Counted from the stretch's first letter, positions 45,093 through 52,442 are shown. The stretch is 64,000 bases of DNA from Caldimicrobium sp. (GCA_025059715.1 JANXCE010000007.1:1-64000); one strand, 5' to 3'. Notes: generated from the letters alone by a model not told the origin. Translations and numbers: made by a program.

Positions 45093-46217
45093 ATGCTTGC
45101 CAAAGTAAATAAAGAGGCTTTAGAGAAACTTTTAAAAAGAGGGGAAAGTGTAGCGGATAAAAGGGCCTCTATGGCGGTATTATCTATGGCTTTAATAAAT
45201 TTTTCGCCGGAAGAGAGAGCTCTTTATTTAACTACTACCGACCTGGAACATGGTTTTAGAGGTAAAATCTCCTTAGAGGACATCCAAGGAGAGGGCCTAT
45301 CCTTTTGTGTGCCCTGTAAAAGATTTTATGATATAGTAAAAAATTTTCCCGAGGAGGAGATTTTTCTCATTAAAGAAGATAGCAGATTATTAATAAAAGA
45401 TGAAAATGAGAGGGTAATCTTTGAGTTAGCTACCACTGATGCGGAGGAGTTCCCAAGCTTGCCAGAATTCTTTGAGGAGAATCTTTTATCCATCCCTGGT
45501 AGAGTGTTAAGTGAGCTTCTTGAAAATACGCTATTTTGTGCCTCTAAAGAGGAGGCAAGATTTGTCTTAGGGGGAGTTTATTTGGAACCTCTACTTGAAG
45601 AACAAAAAATAAGGGCGGTTGCCTCAGATGGGCACAGGTTAGCACTTTTGGACAGAGAAGTAGAAGGACTTAAGGATATTAACTGGAAAGAAGGCTTTAT
45701 TCTTGCAAGAAAGGGAGCGGAAAGAATTGCGGAGATGGCTGAAGATGAACTTTTGGTCCGCTTTGGCTTTATTAATAATTATGGAGTTCTCTTCTGCAGT
45801 GACGGATTCTTTTTTAGTAGAACCATAGAAGGGACCTTCCCAGATTACAGAGCTGTTATTCCCCAATCTTTTCAGAATAAGCTTCAAATAGAGCGAAAAC
45901 TTTTTCTTGAGGCCCTCAAAAGGGTCTCCCTCTTGATTACTGAAAAGTTTAAACCTATTAGAATAGAATTTGGAGTTTCGGAGATCCTCATTAGCTCACC
46001 TGATACAGAAATAGGAAGAGCCCAGATTAAACTACCAGCGGAATATCAGGGAAGCCCTCTTACAATTAATTTTAATGCGGATTATTTGATCTCCGCCTTA
46101 GAAGTTATGAAATCCGAAGAGGTTGAAATGAAAATTAATGATGATAGATCTCCCAGTCTTTTAACAGGCTTTAGAGACGAGGGCTTTCTTTATCTATTAA
46201 TGCCCATGGTCATTTAA
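45093..46217 (+). CDS. dnaN: DNA polymerase III sliding clamp (beta subunit)
   Basis: A 374-aa clamp of three homologous domains that encircles DNA and tethers polymerase III. Recognisable segments include LEHGFRGKISL, VLGGVYLEPL and VASDGHRLALLDRE in the second domain, and the C-terminal YLLMPMVI, matching the conserved end of beta clamps (LLMPMRL-like). Start at ATG 45093 after AAGGGGGCTACT; the upstream frame is AT-rich spacer. It is followed 31 bp later by gyrB, but dnaA and recF are absent, so this need not be the origin. Confidence 0.95.
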   Translation: MLAKVNKEALEKLLKRGESVADKRASMAVLSMALINFSPEERALYLTTTDLEHGFRGKISLEDIQGEGLSFCVPCKRFYDIVKNFPEEEIFLIKEDSRLLIKDENERVIFELATTDAEEFPSLPEFFEENLLSIPGRVLSELLENTLFCASKEEARFVLGGVYLEPLLEEQKIRAVASDGHRLALLDREVEGLKDINWKEGFILARKGAERIAEMAEDELLVRFGFINNYGVLFCSDGFFFSRTIEGTFPDYRAVIPQSFQNKLQIERKLFLEALKRVSLLITEKFKPIRIEFGVSEILISSPDTEIGRAQIKLPAEYQGSPLTINFNADYLISALEVMKSEEVEMKINDDRSPSLLTGFRDEGFLYLLMPMVI

Positions 46218-46248
46218 ACCAAATTCCCTTTAAAAGGTGAGGAAATCT

Positions 46249-48648
46249 ATGGAGAACTATGAGGCTCATAGTATAAAGGTTTTATCAGGTTTAGAGGGCG
46301 TAAGAGTACGCCCTGCTATGTATATTGGCTCCACCGATATACATGGCTTCCATCACCTTCTCTGGGAAGTTCTTGATAATGCGGTAGATGAAGCTTTGGC
46401 TGGTTACGCAAAGGTAATTCGCCTCACCCTGAGAAAAGATGGGTCCGCATGCGTGGAAGACGACGGAAGGGGAATTCCTGTTGATATCCATCCTGAAGAA
46501 GGAATTTCTGCTCTTGAACTTGTAATGACCAGGCTTCATGCGGGAGCCAAATTTGATCACGGTGTGTATAAGGTTTCAGGAGGATTACACGGTGTTGGTG
46601 TCTCAGTGGTTAATGCCCTTTCAGAGTGGTTGGTAGTTGAAGTTTACAGAGATGGTAATATATACACTCAGAGCTATAAAAGAGGCATCCCTCAGGGGCC
46701 TGTAAAAGTTATAGGCCAAACCTCCAAAAGGGGCACTAAAGTCTGTTTTAAACCCGATCCCGAAATTTTTGAAACAGACCTTGAATTTGATCTCGAGATG
46801 GTCACCAAAAGAGTAAAAGAACTTGCTTATCTTAATCCCCAAGTAAAATTTTATGTTGAAGATCAAAGAATTGCTTATAGTGAAAAATTCCATTACAAAG
46901 GGGGCTTAAGTGAATTAGTAAAAAGTCTAAATCAAAAAAAGGAACCCCTCCACTCTAAGGTAATATACATATCAGGAGAACGAGATAATATCATTGTAGA
47001 GGCCGCTCTCCAATATAATTCAGGATATACCGAAACTATGCTGAGCTATGTAAACAATATAAACACTAAGGAGGGGGGGACTCATGTTATAGGCTTTAGA
47101 TCCGCTCTAACAAAGGCAATCAACAGATACTTGGAGACAGAAAAAATAGCTAAGCAATTAAAAATCAAATTGGAGGGTGAAGATGTTAGAGAGGGATTAA
47201 CCGCAGTTTTGTCCCTTAAAATCCCCAACCCTCAGTTTGAAGGCCAAACTAAGACCAAACTGGGCAATAGTGAAGTAAAGCCAATAGTAGAATCTATAGT
47301 TTACGAAGGCTTACTTAAATTTTTTGAGGAAAATCCGGGAGAGGGGAAAAAAATCTTGCAAAAGGTTATTACTACTGCTAAGGCAAGAGAGGCCTCCAGA
47401 AAAGCCAGAGAATTAGTTCGCAAAAAGAGTGAAGCCGAAGAATTTTTAACTGCGGGTAAGCTTGCGGATTGCACCGAGAGGGATCCTGATAAGAGAGAAC
47501 TTTTTATTGTAGAGGGAGACTCTGCAGGGGGTTCTGCCAAACAAGCAAGGGATCGGAAATTTCAGGCGATACTCCCTCTACGAGGCAAGATTCTTAATGT
47601 AGAAAAGGCTAATTTTGAAAAGATGCTTGCCTCAGAAGAAATTAAGAGCCTTATCGCCAGTATTGGAGCAGGCATCGGACCTGAAAGTTTTAATCCTGAT
47701 AAATGTAGGTATCACAAGATCATACTCATGACTGATGCAGATGTGGATGGAGCCCATATTCGAACCTTACTCCTAACCTTTTTCTATCGCCAAATGCCTC
47801 AACTCATCGAACGGGGATGGCTCTACATAGCTCAACCTCCTCTATATCGGGTAGTAGATGGAAAAAAAGAATTTTATATCAAAGATGATCACGAACTTGA
47901 TAAATTTATCTTTAAAAAAATTACAACTAACCTTAAAGTCTTTGTAATCAAAGATAAAAAGACACAGGAAATTAAAGATCCTGCCAAATTTCTCTCCACT
48001 TTAGCCCAATTTGAAAGAGAGCTTTTAAATTTAATCAAAAAAAACTATCCCCTTAAAGCCCTTTTAATGCTCCTTAAAGAAAACATTAGCACCTTAAAGG
48101 ATTTTGAAGATGAAAAGAAAGTTGAAGCCCTATCTCATATTGCTCAAAATCTCGGTTTTAAAATATCGAAAGTAAAGAGTAGTTCCTATAATCCTAAATA
48201 CTTTGAGTTCTATCTTTACTCTGAAAGGGATAGTTACTCCCTTTGTAAAATTGGTCCTGAATTAATCCTTGAGAGGGACTATAGAGAAGCCCATAAAACC
48301 TATGAAGCTCTTAAAAATTACTATGAAGCTACCTTAGAACTGGTCTATAAAGATGAAAAAAGGGTCTTCCCCGATCTTCTAACCCAAATACAAGAAATTC
48401 TAAATTTCCTCCGTGAAGAGGGAAGAAAGGGACTATACATTCAGAGATATAAGGGCTTAGGAGAAATGAATCCTCAACAACTTTGGGAAACAACTATGGA
48501 TCCACAAAGAAGAGTTCTAAAAAGAGTGGCTATTCAAGATGCTGAAAAAGCAGACGAACTTTTTAGCATTTTAATGGGAGAGACAGTAGAACCCCGCAAG
48601 GAATTTATACATCAACATGCCTTGGAATACCGAGAATTAGATATATAA
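46249..48648 (+). CDS. gyrB: DNA gyrase subunit B
   Basis: A 799-aa type II topoisomerase ATPase subunit. The GHKL ATPase has EVLDNAVDEALAGYA, DDGRGIPVDIH and the lid GGLHGVGVSVVNALS. The transducer follows, then the TOPRIM domain with VEGDSAGGSAKQARDRKFQ, the metal-binding DADVDGAHIR and, after an insertion of about 150 residues (roughly 545-700), IQRYKGLGEMNPQQLWETT. The insertion is like that of Gram-negative GyrB and argues against ParE. It has an AGGTGAGG ribosome binding site and follows dnaN; gyrA is not in the window. Confidence 0.94.
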   Translation: MENYEAHSIKVLSGLEGVRVRPAMYIGSTDIHGFHHLLWEVLDNAVDEALAGYAKVIRLTLRKDGSACVEDDGRGIPVDIHPEEGISALELVMTRLHAGAKFDHGVYKVSGGLHGVGVSVVNALSEWLVVEVYRDGNIYTQSYKRGIPQGPVKVIGQTSKRGTKVCFKPDPEIFETDLEFDLEMVTKRVKELAYLNPQVKFYVEDQRIAYSEKFHYKGGLSELVKSLNQKKEPLHSKVIYISGERDNIIVEAALQYNSGYTETMLSYVNNINTKEGGTHVIGFRSALTKAINRYLETEKIAKQLKIKLEGEDVREGLTAVLSLKIPNPQFEGQTKTKLGNSEVKPIVESIVYEGLLKFFEENPGEGKKILQKVITTAKAREASRKARELVRKKSEAEEFLTAGKLADCTERDPDKRELFIVEGDSAGGSAKQARDRKFQAILPLRGKILNVEKANFEKMLASEEIKSLIASIGAGIGPESFNPDKCRYHKIILMTDADVDGAHIRTLLLTFFYRQMPQLIERGWLYIAQPPLYRVVDGKKEFYIKDDHELDKFIFKKITTNLKVFVIKDKKTQEIKDPAKFLSTLAQFERELLNLIKKNYPLKALLMLLKENISTLKDFEDEKKVEALSHIAQNLGFKISKVKSSSYNPKYFEFYLYSERDSYSLCKIGPELILERDYREAHKTYEALKNYYEATLELVYKDEKRVFPDLLTQIQEILNFLREEGRKGLYIQRYKGLGEMNPQQLWETTMDPQRRVLKRVAIQDAEKADELFSILMGETVEPRKEFIHQHALEYRELDI

Positions 48649-48656
48649 TAAAGGTC

Positions 48657-49187
48657 ATGAAAGAGACCCTATTAGAGGTTATTCCTCAAGCTTTAATCAA
48701 AGAAAAAATTCAAGAATTAGCAGAGACCATAGAGGGAGATTTTCCCGAAGGCCCCCTTACCTTTATAGGAACCCTAAAAGGCGCCTTCATCTTTTTGGCG
48801 GACTTAGTTAGAGCCATAAAGAGAAAGGAAGTAGAAGTGGATTTTGTTAGAGTCAAGAGCTATGGCTATTCAGATACCTCCAAAGGAGAGGTAACTATCA
48901 CTAAGGATGTAGAATTGAAACTGGAAGGAAAAAATGTTATTCTGGTAGAGGATATCGTGGACACTGGTTTGACCTTGGCATTTTTAATAAAGCATATAAG
49001 CTTACATAACCCAAAGACCATTAAAACTTGTGCCCTAATTGATAAAAGGGAGAGACGTAAGGTTGAAGTTAATCTTGATTATGTGGGCTTTACCTTAGAA
49101 AGGGGCTTTCTTGTAGGTTATGGCCTTGATTATGGGGAAAAATATAGACATCTTTCAAGCATATATGAAGTAATTAAAAGTGAGTAA
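48657..49187 (+). CDS. hpt: Hypoxanthine phosphoribosyltransferase
   Basis: A 176-aa purine salvage enzyme converting hypoxanthine or guanine with PRPP to IMP or GMP. The PRPP-binding loop VILVEDIVDTGLTL (about residue 95) and the catalytic-lid region YGYSDTSKGEV plus the C-terminal LVGYGLDYGEKYR are intact. It starts 8 bp after gyrB. Its stop region overlaps the GTG start of a 46-aa membrane protein gene. Confidence 0.93.
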   Translation: MKETLLEVIPQALIKEKIQELAETIEGDFPEGPLTFIGTLKGAFIFLADLVRAIKRKEVEVDFVRVKSYGYSDTSKGEVTITKDVELKLEGKNVILVEDIVDTGLTLAFLIKHISLHNPKTIKTCALIDKRERRKVEVNLDYVGFTLERGFLVGYGLDYGEKYRHLSSIYEVIKSE

Positions 49188-49320
49188 CCTCTCTCTTTGG
49201 AAAAGATATAAAAGATTCTTTTGGACTTATTTAAAAGAGAGTCCATGGTATCTCTGGATTCTCAGAATAACAGGGGCACTCCTTATTGCATATATTCTAA
49301 TTAAAGGCTTAGGCCTTTAA
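49180..49320 (+). CDS. Small single-pass membrane protein, 46 aa
   Basis: An unannotated-looking small gene beginning with GTG at 49180 inside the hpt stop (GTGAGTAA) and ending with TAA at 49320. The product has a basic, aromatic N-terminal half (LWKRYKRFFWTYLKE) and one membrane helix (YLWILRITGALLIAYILIKG). The positive-inside pattern predicts the N-terminus in the cytoplasm. Coupled overlap with hpt and a clean hydrophobic helix support it as real; no family is recognised. It converges with the radical SAM gene, overlapping it by 4 bp. Confidence 0.6.
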   Translation: MSNLSLWKRYKRFFWTYLKESPWYLWILRITGALLIAYILIKGLGL

Positions 49321-50606
49321 TATATTATAGGTCCAGGACAGTAAGGATCCAATTCTTTAAAGGGATCTAAATTATAACTATGGGTCACCGCTAAGCAACC
49401 TCTACAAAGGCCATATAATTTACAACCCTGACATTTTATAGACCCAAGTCTATATCTTTGAGCCTCTTCGGAGTAATAAATTTCTTTTAGCGAAGCGCTC
49501 AAAATATTACCCAAGGGGGAGGGGAATTTTCTACAGGCATGAACCTCACCATTAGGTAAAAGGACTAAAAAATTAAAAGCAGCGCCACAACCAAAACCTG
49601 TGCACCCACCGGAGAGCGGTTTTCCTTGTTTTATAAGGAGATAATTAAAAAAATTATCCTTTAGCTCTAAGTAGCCTTTCTCCTCACTAATTTCTAAAAA
49701 TCTTTCTAATACGTTGAAAAACTTCTCTTTACTTGTTGGGGTTAGACCTTTAGCTTCTCCAACCAGGGAGAGCCTATTGAAAGTAAAAGTGTCCGTAAAT
49801 TCCTCTATATAAAGAGCTAAGGGTATTAAATCCTCTAAATTGATTTCATGAAGGGTCATCATAACTCCTCTTGGCACATCATATTTTTCCAGAAGTTTTA
49901 AAAAGGAAAGAGTCCTTTTAAAGTGCCCCTTGCCTCTTATTTTGTCATTCACTTCTTCCAGCCCTTCCAAACTTACCTGATAATAAGCTGGCACCTCAAT
50001 CTCGCATATTTGAGCAATAGCCTCTTCTGTAACAGGATTGCCAAGAATAGATAAACCAAACCCCATTTCCGAAGCTTTTTGGTAAAGCTTAAGAAAATCG
50101 GGATATAAGAAGGGATTTCCTCCAGAAAAACTTATGTGACCAAAAGCCCCCATTTCTTCACAAAATTGATAAAAATCCTCTAGTATCTTTAAATTTTGGG
50201 GTAAGGGTAACTCGGTGATTGAACCTCTGTCATAACAATGCTGACACTTCATATCACAGCGATTGGTTATATGCCATTGTAAGGTAAAAACTTCCGAAAT
50301 TTTAAAATTTTCATTAGGGAAGTAGGCTGTTTGATAGGGGGGCTCTGAGCGGACTATCTTACTAATATTCCTACATAAATAGCCACGATCCTTACCATAA
50401 GCAAGAATTTTTTGTAAAAATTTTATTTGTGTCCCGTAAGCTCTGGATAATTCTAATAAATTATGAGCCTCATCAACAATTTTAACGGCTAATAGATCCC
50501 AGGGATTAGCCTTTATCTTTTTTAGATTACCATTAACCAAAAAACTTAAAAAATATTCTTCCCCCACCCTTTCTATTCTAAGAGTGGGGTTTAAACTGTA
50601 GAGCAT
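49317..50606 (-). CDS. Radical SAM/SPASM peptide maturase (SbtM-like)
   Basis: A 429-aa enzyme. Residues about 5-100 resemble a PqqD-like RiPP recognition element (LRIERVGEEYFLSFLVNG). The radical SAM domain binds its [4Fe-4S] cluster at C117, C121 and C124 (CDMKCQHC). The C-terminal SPASM region has GGCTGFGCGAAFNF, EVHACRKFP, CQGCKLYGLCRGC and a last CPG, the set for two auxiliary clusters. This layout is that of enzymes that modify ribosomal peptides. The two genes immediately upstream encode UGA-containing peptides, so this enzyme most likely installs a selenium/sulfur-based modification, as in the SbtA/SbtM systems known from comparative genomics (recalled, not searched). Confidence 0.85.
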   Translation of the reverse strand: MLYSLNPTLRIERVGEEYFLSFLVNGNLKKIKANPWDLLAVKIVDEAHNLLELSRAYGTQIKFLQKILAYGKDRGYLCRNISKIVRSEPPYQTAYFPNENFKISEVFTLQWHITNRCDMKCQHCYDRGSITELPLPQNLKILEDFYQFCEEMGAFGHISFSGGNPFLYPDFLKLYQKASEMGFGLSILGNPVTEEAIAQICEIEVPAYYQVSLEGLEEVNDKIRGKGHFKRTLSFLKLLEKYDVPRGVMMTLHEINLEDLIPLALYIEEFTDTFTFNRLSLVGEAKGLTPTSKEKFFNVLERFLEISEEKGYLELKDNFFNYLLIKQGKPLSGGCTGFGCGAAFNFLVLLPNGEVHACRKFPSPLGNILSASLKEIYYSEEAQRYRLGSIKCQGCKLYGLCRGCLAVTHSYNLDPFKELDPYCPGPIIY

Positions 50607-50624
50607 TCACCAAAATTTTATTTT

Positions 50625-50807
50625 TTAATTTTTAGAAGCGGCTCCACCGCCTCTTTTAGGAGCAACGCTCCCTCATCCTGGTTTCTTTCAACCTGCCCCA
50701 CCATTCAACTCAAGGGACACTGAAGGCACACCGAGCTTTATGGCAGATTGAATCAGGGCACTTAAATCCCAACATTCCAAATACTCTTTAATTTTGGTAG
50801 TTTTCAT
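50625..50807 (-). CDS. Selenopeptide precursor 1 (SbtA-like), 60 aa with two UGA-encoded Sec
   Basis: The reading frame starts at ATG 50807 behind TAGGAGGTTTTTT, a perfect ribosome binding site, and runs to TAA at 50625 through two in-frame UGA codons: residue 40 (50690-50688) and residue 45 (50675-50673). The leader (1-38) has WDLSALIQ and KLGVPSV; the core has GGAGU, PGUGS and APKRGGGAASK (U = selenocysteine). It aligns with precursor 2 without gaps over 59 residues, 30 identical, with identity continuing beyond both UGAs. If UGA were a stop, a 39-aa peptide would result and the conserved 20 residues after it would be unexplained. It lies 18 bp before the radical SAM gene, its likely modifying enzyme. 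Confidence 0.8.
50635..50672 (-). promoter_or_regulatory. Tandem hairpins, candidate SECIS elements of precursor 1
   Basis: Directly after the second UGA two stem-loops follow on the mRNA: GGGAGC-GUU-GCUCCU (50672-50658) and GAGGCGG-UGGAG-CCGCUUC (50653-50635). The first stem begins 15 nt after UGA 40; the loop of the second lies 26 nt after UGA 45. Bacterial SECIS hairpins sit about 16-37 nt behind the UGA and have a G/U-containing loop, which these have. Both are inside the coding frame. Confidence 0.65.
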
Positions 50808-50842
50808 AAAAAACCTCCTATTAGGAATAAATTTTTGACCTT

Positions 50843-50857
50843 AGCCTACCCGAGGCC
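50843..50857 (-). promoter_or_regulatory. Hairpin behind the third UGA of precursor 2
   Basis: On the mRNA GGCCU-CGGGU-AGGCU forms a 5-bp stem with a loop containing GGU. The loop begins 16 nt after the third UGA (50871-50869), the minimum distance for a bacterial SECIS element. Since it lies beyond the UAG stop it could also act as a spacer or attenuator in front of precursor 1. Confidence 0.4.
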
Positions 50858-50862
50858 TACAA

Positions 50863-51135
50863 CTATCCTCAACCACTTTTGCCTCTTGGTTTTTTATCCT
50901 CTTTGGTGGCGTTAGAGGTTTTGTTTTCTGTCTTTTTATCCTTAGTTGCATTATCGGTTTTTGAAGCGGGTCCACCGCTTCTTTGGGGAGCTCCACTCCC
51001 TCAACCCGAAGGCCCTCAACCAGATTGCCCCTTCTGTCCTACTGCAACTCCAGGAACCCCAAGTGAAAGAGCTAAACTTATTAACGCACTAATACTCCAC
51101 TCCTTTAAATGAAACTTAACCTTTTCCTCTCTCAT
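50863..51135 (-). CDS. Selenopeptide precursor 2 (SbtA-like), 90 aa with up to three UGA-encoded Sec
   Basis: Frame starts at ATG 51135, 4-5 nt after AGGAGGTG, and ends at TAG 50863. In-frame UGA codons occur at residue 40 (51018-51016), 45 (51003-51001) and 89 (50871-50869). The leader (WSISALIS, SLGVPGV) matches precursor 1. The core reads GQSGUGPSGUGSGAP, followed by QRSGGPASK, and, unlike precursor 1, a lysine-rich linker of about 25 residues leads to a second SGUG just before the stop. Repeating the SGUG motif at the end suggests the third UGA is also decoded. It is the first gene after the promoter at 51199-51227. Confidence 0.8.
50963..51000 (-). promoter_or_regulatory. Tandem hairpins, candidate SECIS elements of precursor 2
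   Basis: On the mRNA GGGAG-UGGAG-CUCCC (51000-50986) and GAAGCGG-UGGAC-CCGCUUC (50981-50963) follow the second UGA at the same spacing as in precursor 1 (first stem 15 nt after UGA 40, second loop 26 nt after UGA 45). The second hairpin differs from its counterpart by an A-U versus G-U change that keeps pairing, and keeps the UGGA loop. Conserved pairing on top of a conserved frame supports a SECIS role. Confidence 0.7.
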
Positions 51136-51198
51136 AAACACCTCCTATTATTTTTAGGAATAAATCTTCCAAAATAAATTAAGTTTTTTTATAAGTCT

Positions 51199-51227
51199 AT
51201 TTTAAAAGGAAATATATAAAAAGTCAA
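51199..51227 (-). promoter_or_regulatory. Promoter of the selenopeptide operon
   Basis: On the minus strand TTGACT (51227-51222) and TAAAAT (51204-51199) are exactly 17 bases apart, the same sequence pair as the promoter at 12980-13008. Predicted transcription starts about 57 nt before the ATG of precursor 2. It should drive both precursors and the maturase. Confidence 0.7.
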
Positions 51228-51631
51228 GGGTAATTTTTTTTAAAAAAATCGTCCTTTACCCGGACCCAACTAAAAAGGGTTTTTTAACCGACTTCTTTTT
51301 CGTTATCGACCAAATTTCCCTGTTTACGAATATTTAAACACCACTTAATTTCCCCAATCCATTACAACTTCTCTCTCCTTCCTTTTTCTTCATAATACTC
51401 AATCTCAACCTCACACTCAATCTCAACATCACAGCCACTGGGAACAAGTATGGTCTTATTACTTACAGAAATATAATACAATTTAATAGCCAAAAATCTT
51501 AAACTCTACTACAATCTGTATAACTCCCAAGGAGACAGAGTAAAGATGAAGATATTAATTGTATATAAATATAAAACAAGTGCAGAGATTGAACACACTA
51601 AAATAGTAGTTGAATAAAAGGTGATAACTGA
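51228..51631. other. Mostly non-coding spacer with a doubtful 43-aa frame
   Basis: About 400 bp without a convincing gene. On the minus strand a frame from TTG 51493 to TAA 51362 would give 43 residues with protein-like character (KTILVPSGCDVEIECEVE, acidic and Cys-containing), but it has no ribosome binding site and may be the tail of a lost gene. The remainder (51230-51360) is AT-rich with a T8A7 palindrome near 51233-51247 and no recognisable feature. Confidence 0.3.
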
Positions 51632-52057
51632 TTAAATTTTTAAGTTTTTAAATTTAATATAAAGCAAATAACCTATAAAAAAATCTACTAAAGAAGTTAA
51701 GGAATTGGGGAAAGTGGAAAATACAAATAAATTGTTAAAATCAAAAGGTAATTGTAAACTGGTAATTTTAAAGTAAGAAAAATGGGTCATCATAGCTATA
51801 CCATAAATTACTAATAAGCCATTTAATAAATAACCATATATAATAGTTTTTCTAAATAAAAAGAGCATTGTAACTACCATTACATCTAATAAGGATAAAA
51901 CAAAAGCTAAGAAAAAGGGGAACTTGAAATACACAATTTGTGGATTAGTCTCATCGGGAACAAGAAAGGGATGCGCTCTATAATGTAATATTAAACCGTT
52001 TATACTCATTAAAAAAAGCATTAAAAGAAGTATTAAATAAATCTTATCTCTAAACAT
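51632..52057 (-). CDS. Four-helix membrane protein of unknown function
   Basis: A 141-aa inner-membrane protein with four hydrophobic segments (about residues 7-25, 45-68, 73-93 and 117-135). No family is recognised; histidines and tyrosines in the loops (LHYRAHPF, MTHFSYFK) are notable. It is the third of three closely spaced genes after two tiny paralogous membrane proteins (8-bp and 1-bp gaps), so the three probably form one membrane unit. They lie directly behind the terminator of the sulfur-transfer cluster. Confidence 0.6.
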   Translation of the reverse strand: MFRDKIYLILLLMLFLMSINGLILHYRAHPFLVPDETNPQIVYFKFPFFLAFVLSLLDVMVVTMLFLFRKTIIYGYLLNGLLVIYGIAMMTHFSYFKITSLQLPFDFNNLFVFSTFPNSLTSLVDFFIGYLLYIKFKNLKI

Positions 52058-52065
52058 TCTATCTA

Positions 52066-52164
52066 TTAATATTTAATTTTATAACCTATTAAAAATGTAA
52101 GTAAGATTGCAATTATATGTAGTATAAACCAGCCTAATCGGAATTTCATAAAATATTTTAACAT
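52066..52164 (-). CDS. Tiny membrane protein B, 32 aa (paralogue of the preceding small gene)
   Basis: ATG 52164 to TAA 52066. One membrane helix with a short basic tail at each end: KFRLGWFILHIIAILLTFLI then GYKIKY. It matches the neighbouring 39-aa protein in the pattern FR..W.I.H.I.I.L..F..G, including a histidine within the helix. The two genes are separated by one base. Not long enough for standard gene finders; the paired conservation is the main evidence. Confidence 0.6.
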   Translation of the reverse strand: MLKYFMKFRLGWFILHIIAILLTFLIGYKIKY

Positions 52165-52165
52165 T

Positions 52166-52285
52166 TTACTTTCCTAACCACACTCCCAAGAAATAAATCA
52201 AAAAAATCCCAATAAAGTGAATTATCCACCATCTAAATGTTAGAAAACTTGGTTTTTTTAGGTATTCAAATATTTTTTCTGTCAT
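52166..52285 (-). CDS. Tiny membrane protein A, 39 aa
   Basis: ATG 52285 to TAA 52166, with GAGGGATTT just upstream as a ribosome binding site. The product begins with a charged segment (TEKIFEYLKKPS) and has one helix, FRWWIIHFIGIFLIYFLG, ending in VWLGK. A tryptophan-rich face and an intramembrane histidine recur in protein B. Such tiny subunits accompany membrane redox enzymes in some cases; here the partner is probably the 141-aa protein. Function unknown. Confidence 0.6.
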   Translation of the reverse strand: MTEKIFEYLKKPSFLTFRWWIIHFIGIFLIYFLGVWLGK

Positions 52286-52442
52286 AAATCCCTCACCATG
52301 AACCTATAAATTTTCATGATCACTGATTTACACCAATTCTTTAACAAAGCCATTGACAGAACTTTTTGAGACTCTAAACAACTCAATAAGATCGCTCTTA
52401 AAAGTAACAAAGCCATTAATTTTAATTAAATAAATTAATAAA

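Noticed and set aside
50879-51112. Plus-strand 77-aa open frame over the selenopeptide region
   Set aside because: It is antisense to precursor 2, has no ribosome binding site, and its Pro/Gly-rich composition is the reverse reading of the Gly/Ser-rich core. The minus-strand frame has promoter, ribosome binding site and a conserved paralogue.
51546-51617. 23-codon plus-strand frame starting MKILIVYKYK
   Set aside because: Starts like a real protein but ends after 23 codons, with an AAGGAG site too far upstream (11 nt). Probably chance or a relic; no homologous second copy.
52328-52440. Minus-strand coding-like stretch (KSDLIELFRVSKSSVNGFV)
   Set aside because: It has no start codon, overlaps the terminator region and contains an internal duplication; likely a relic of a lost gene. 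Not listed as a gene.
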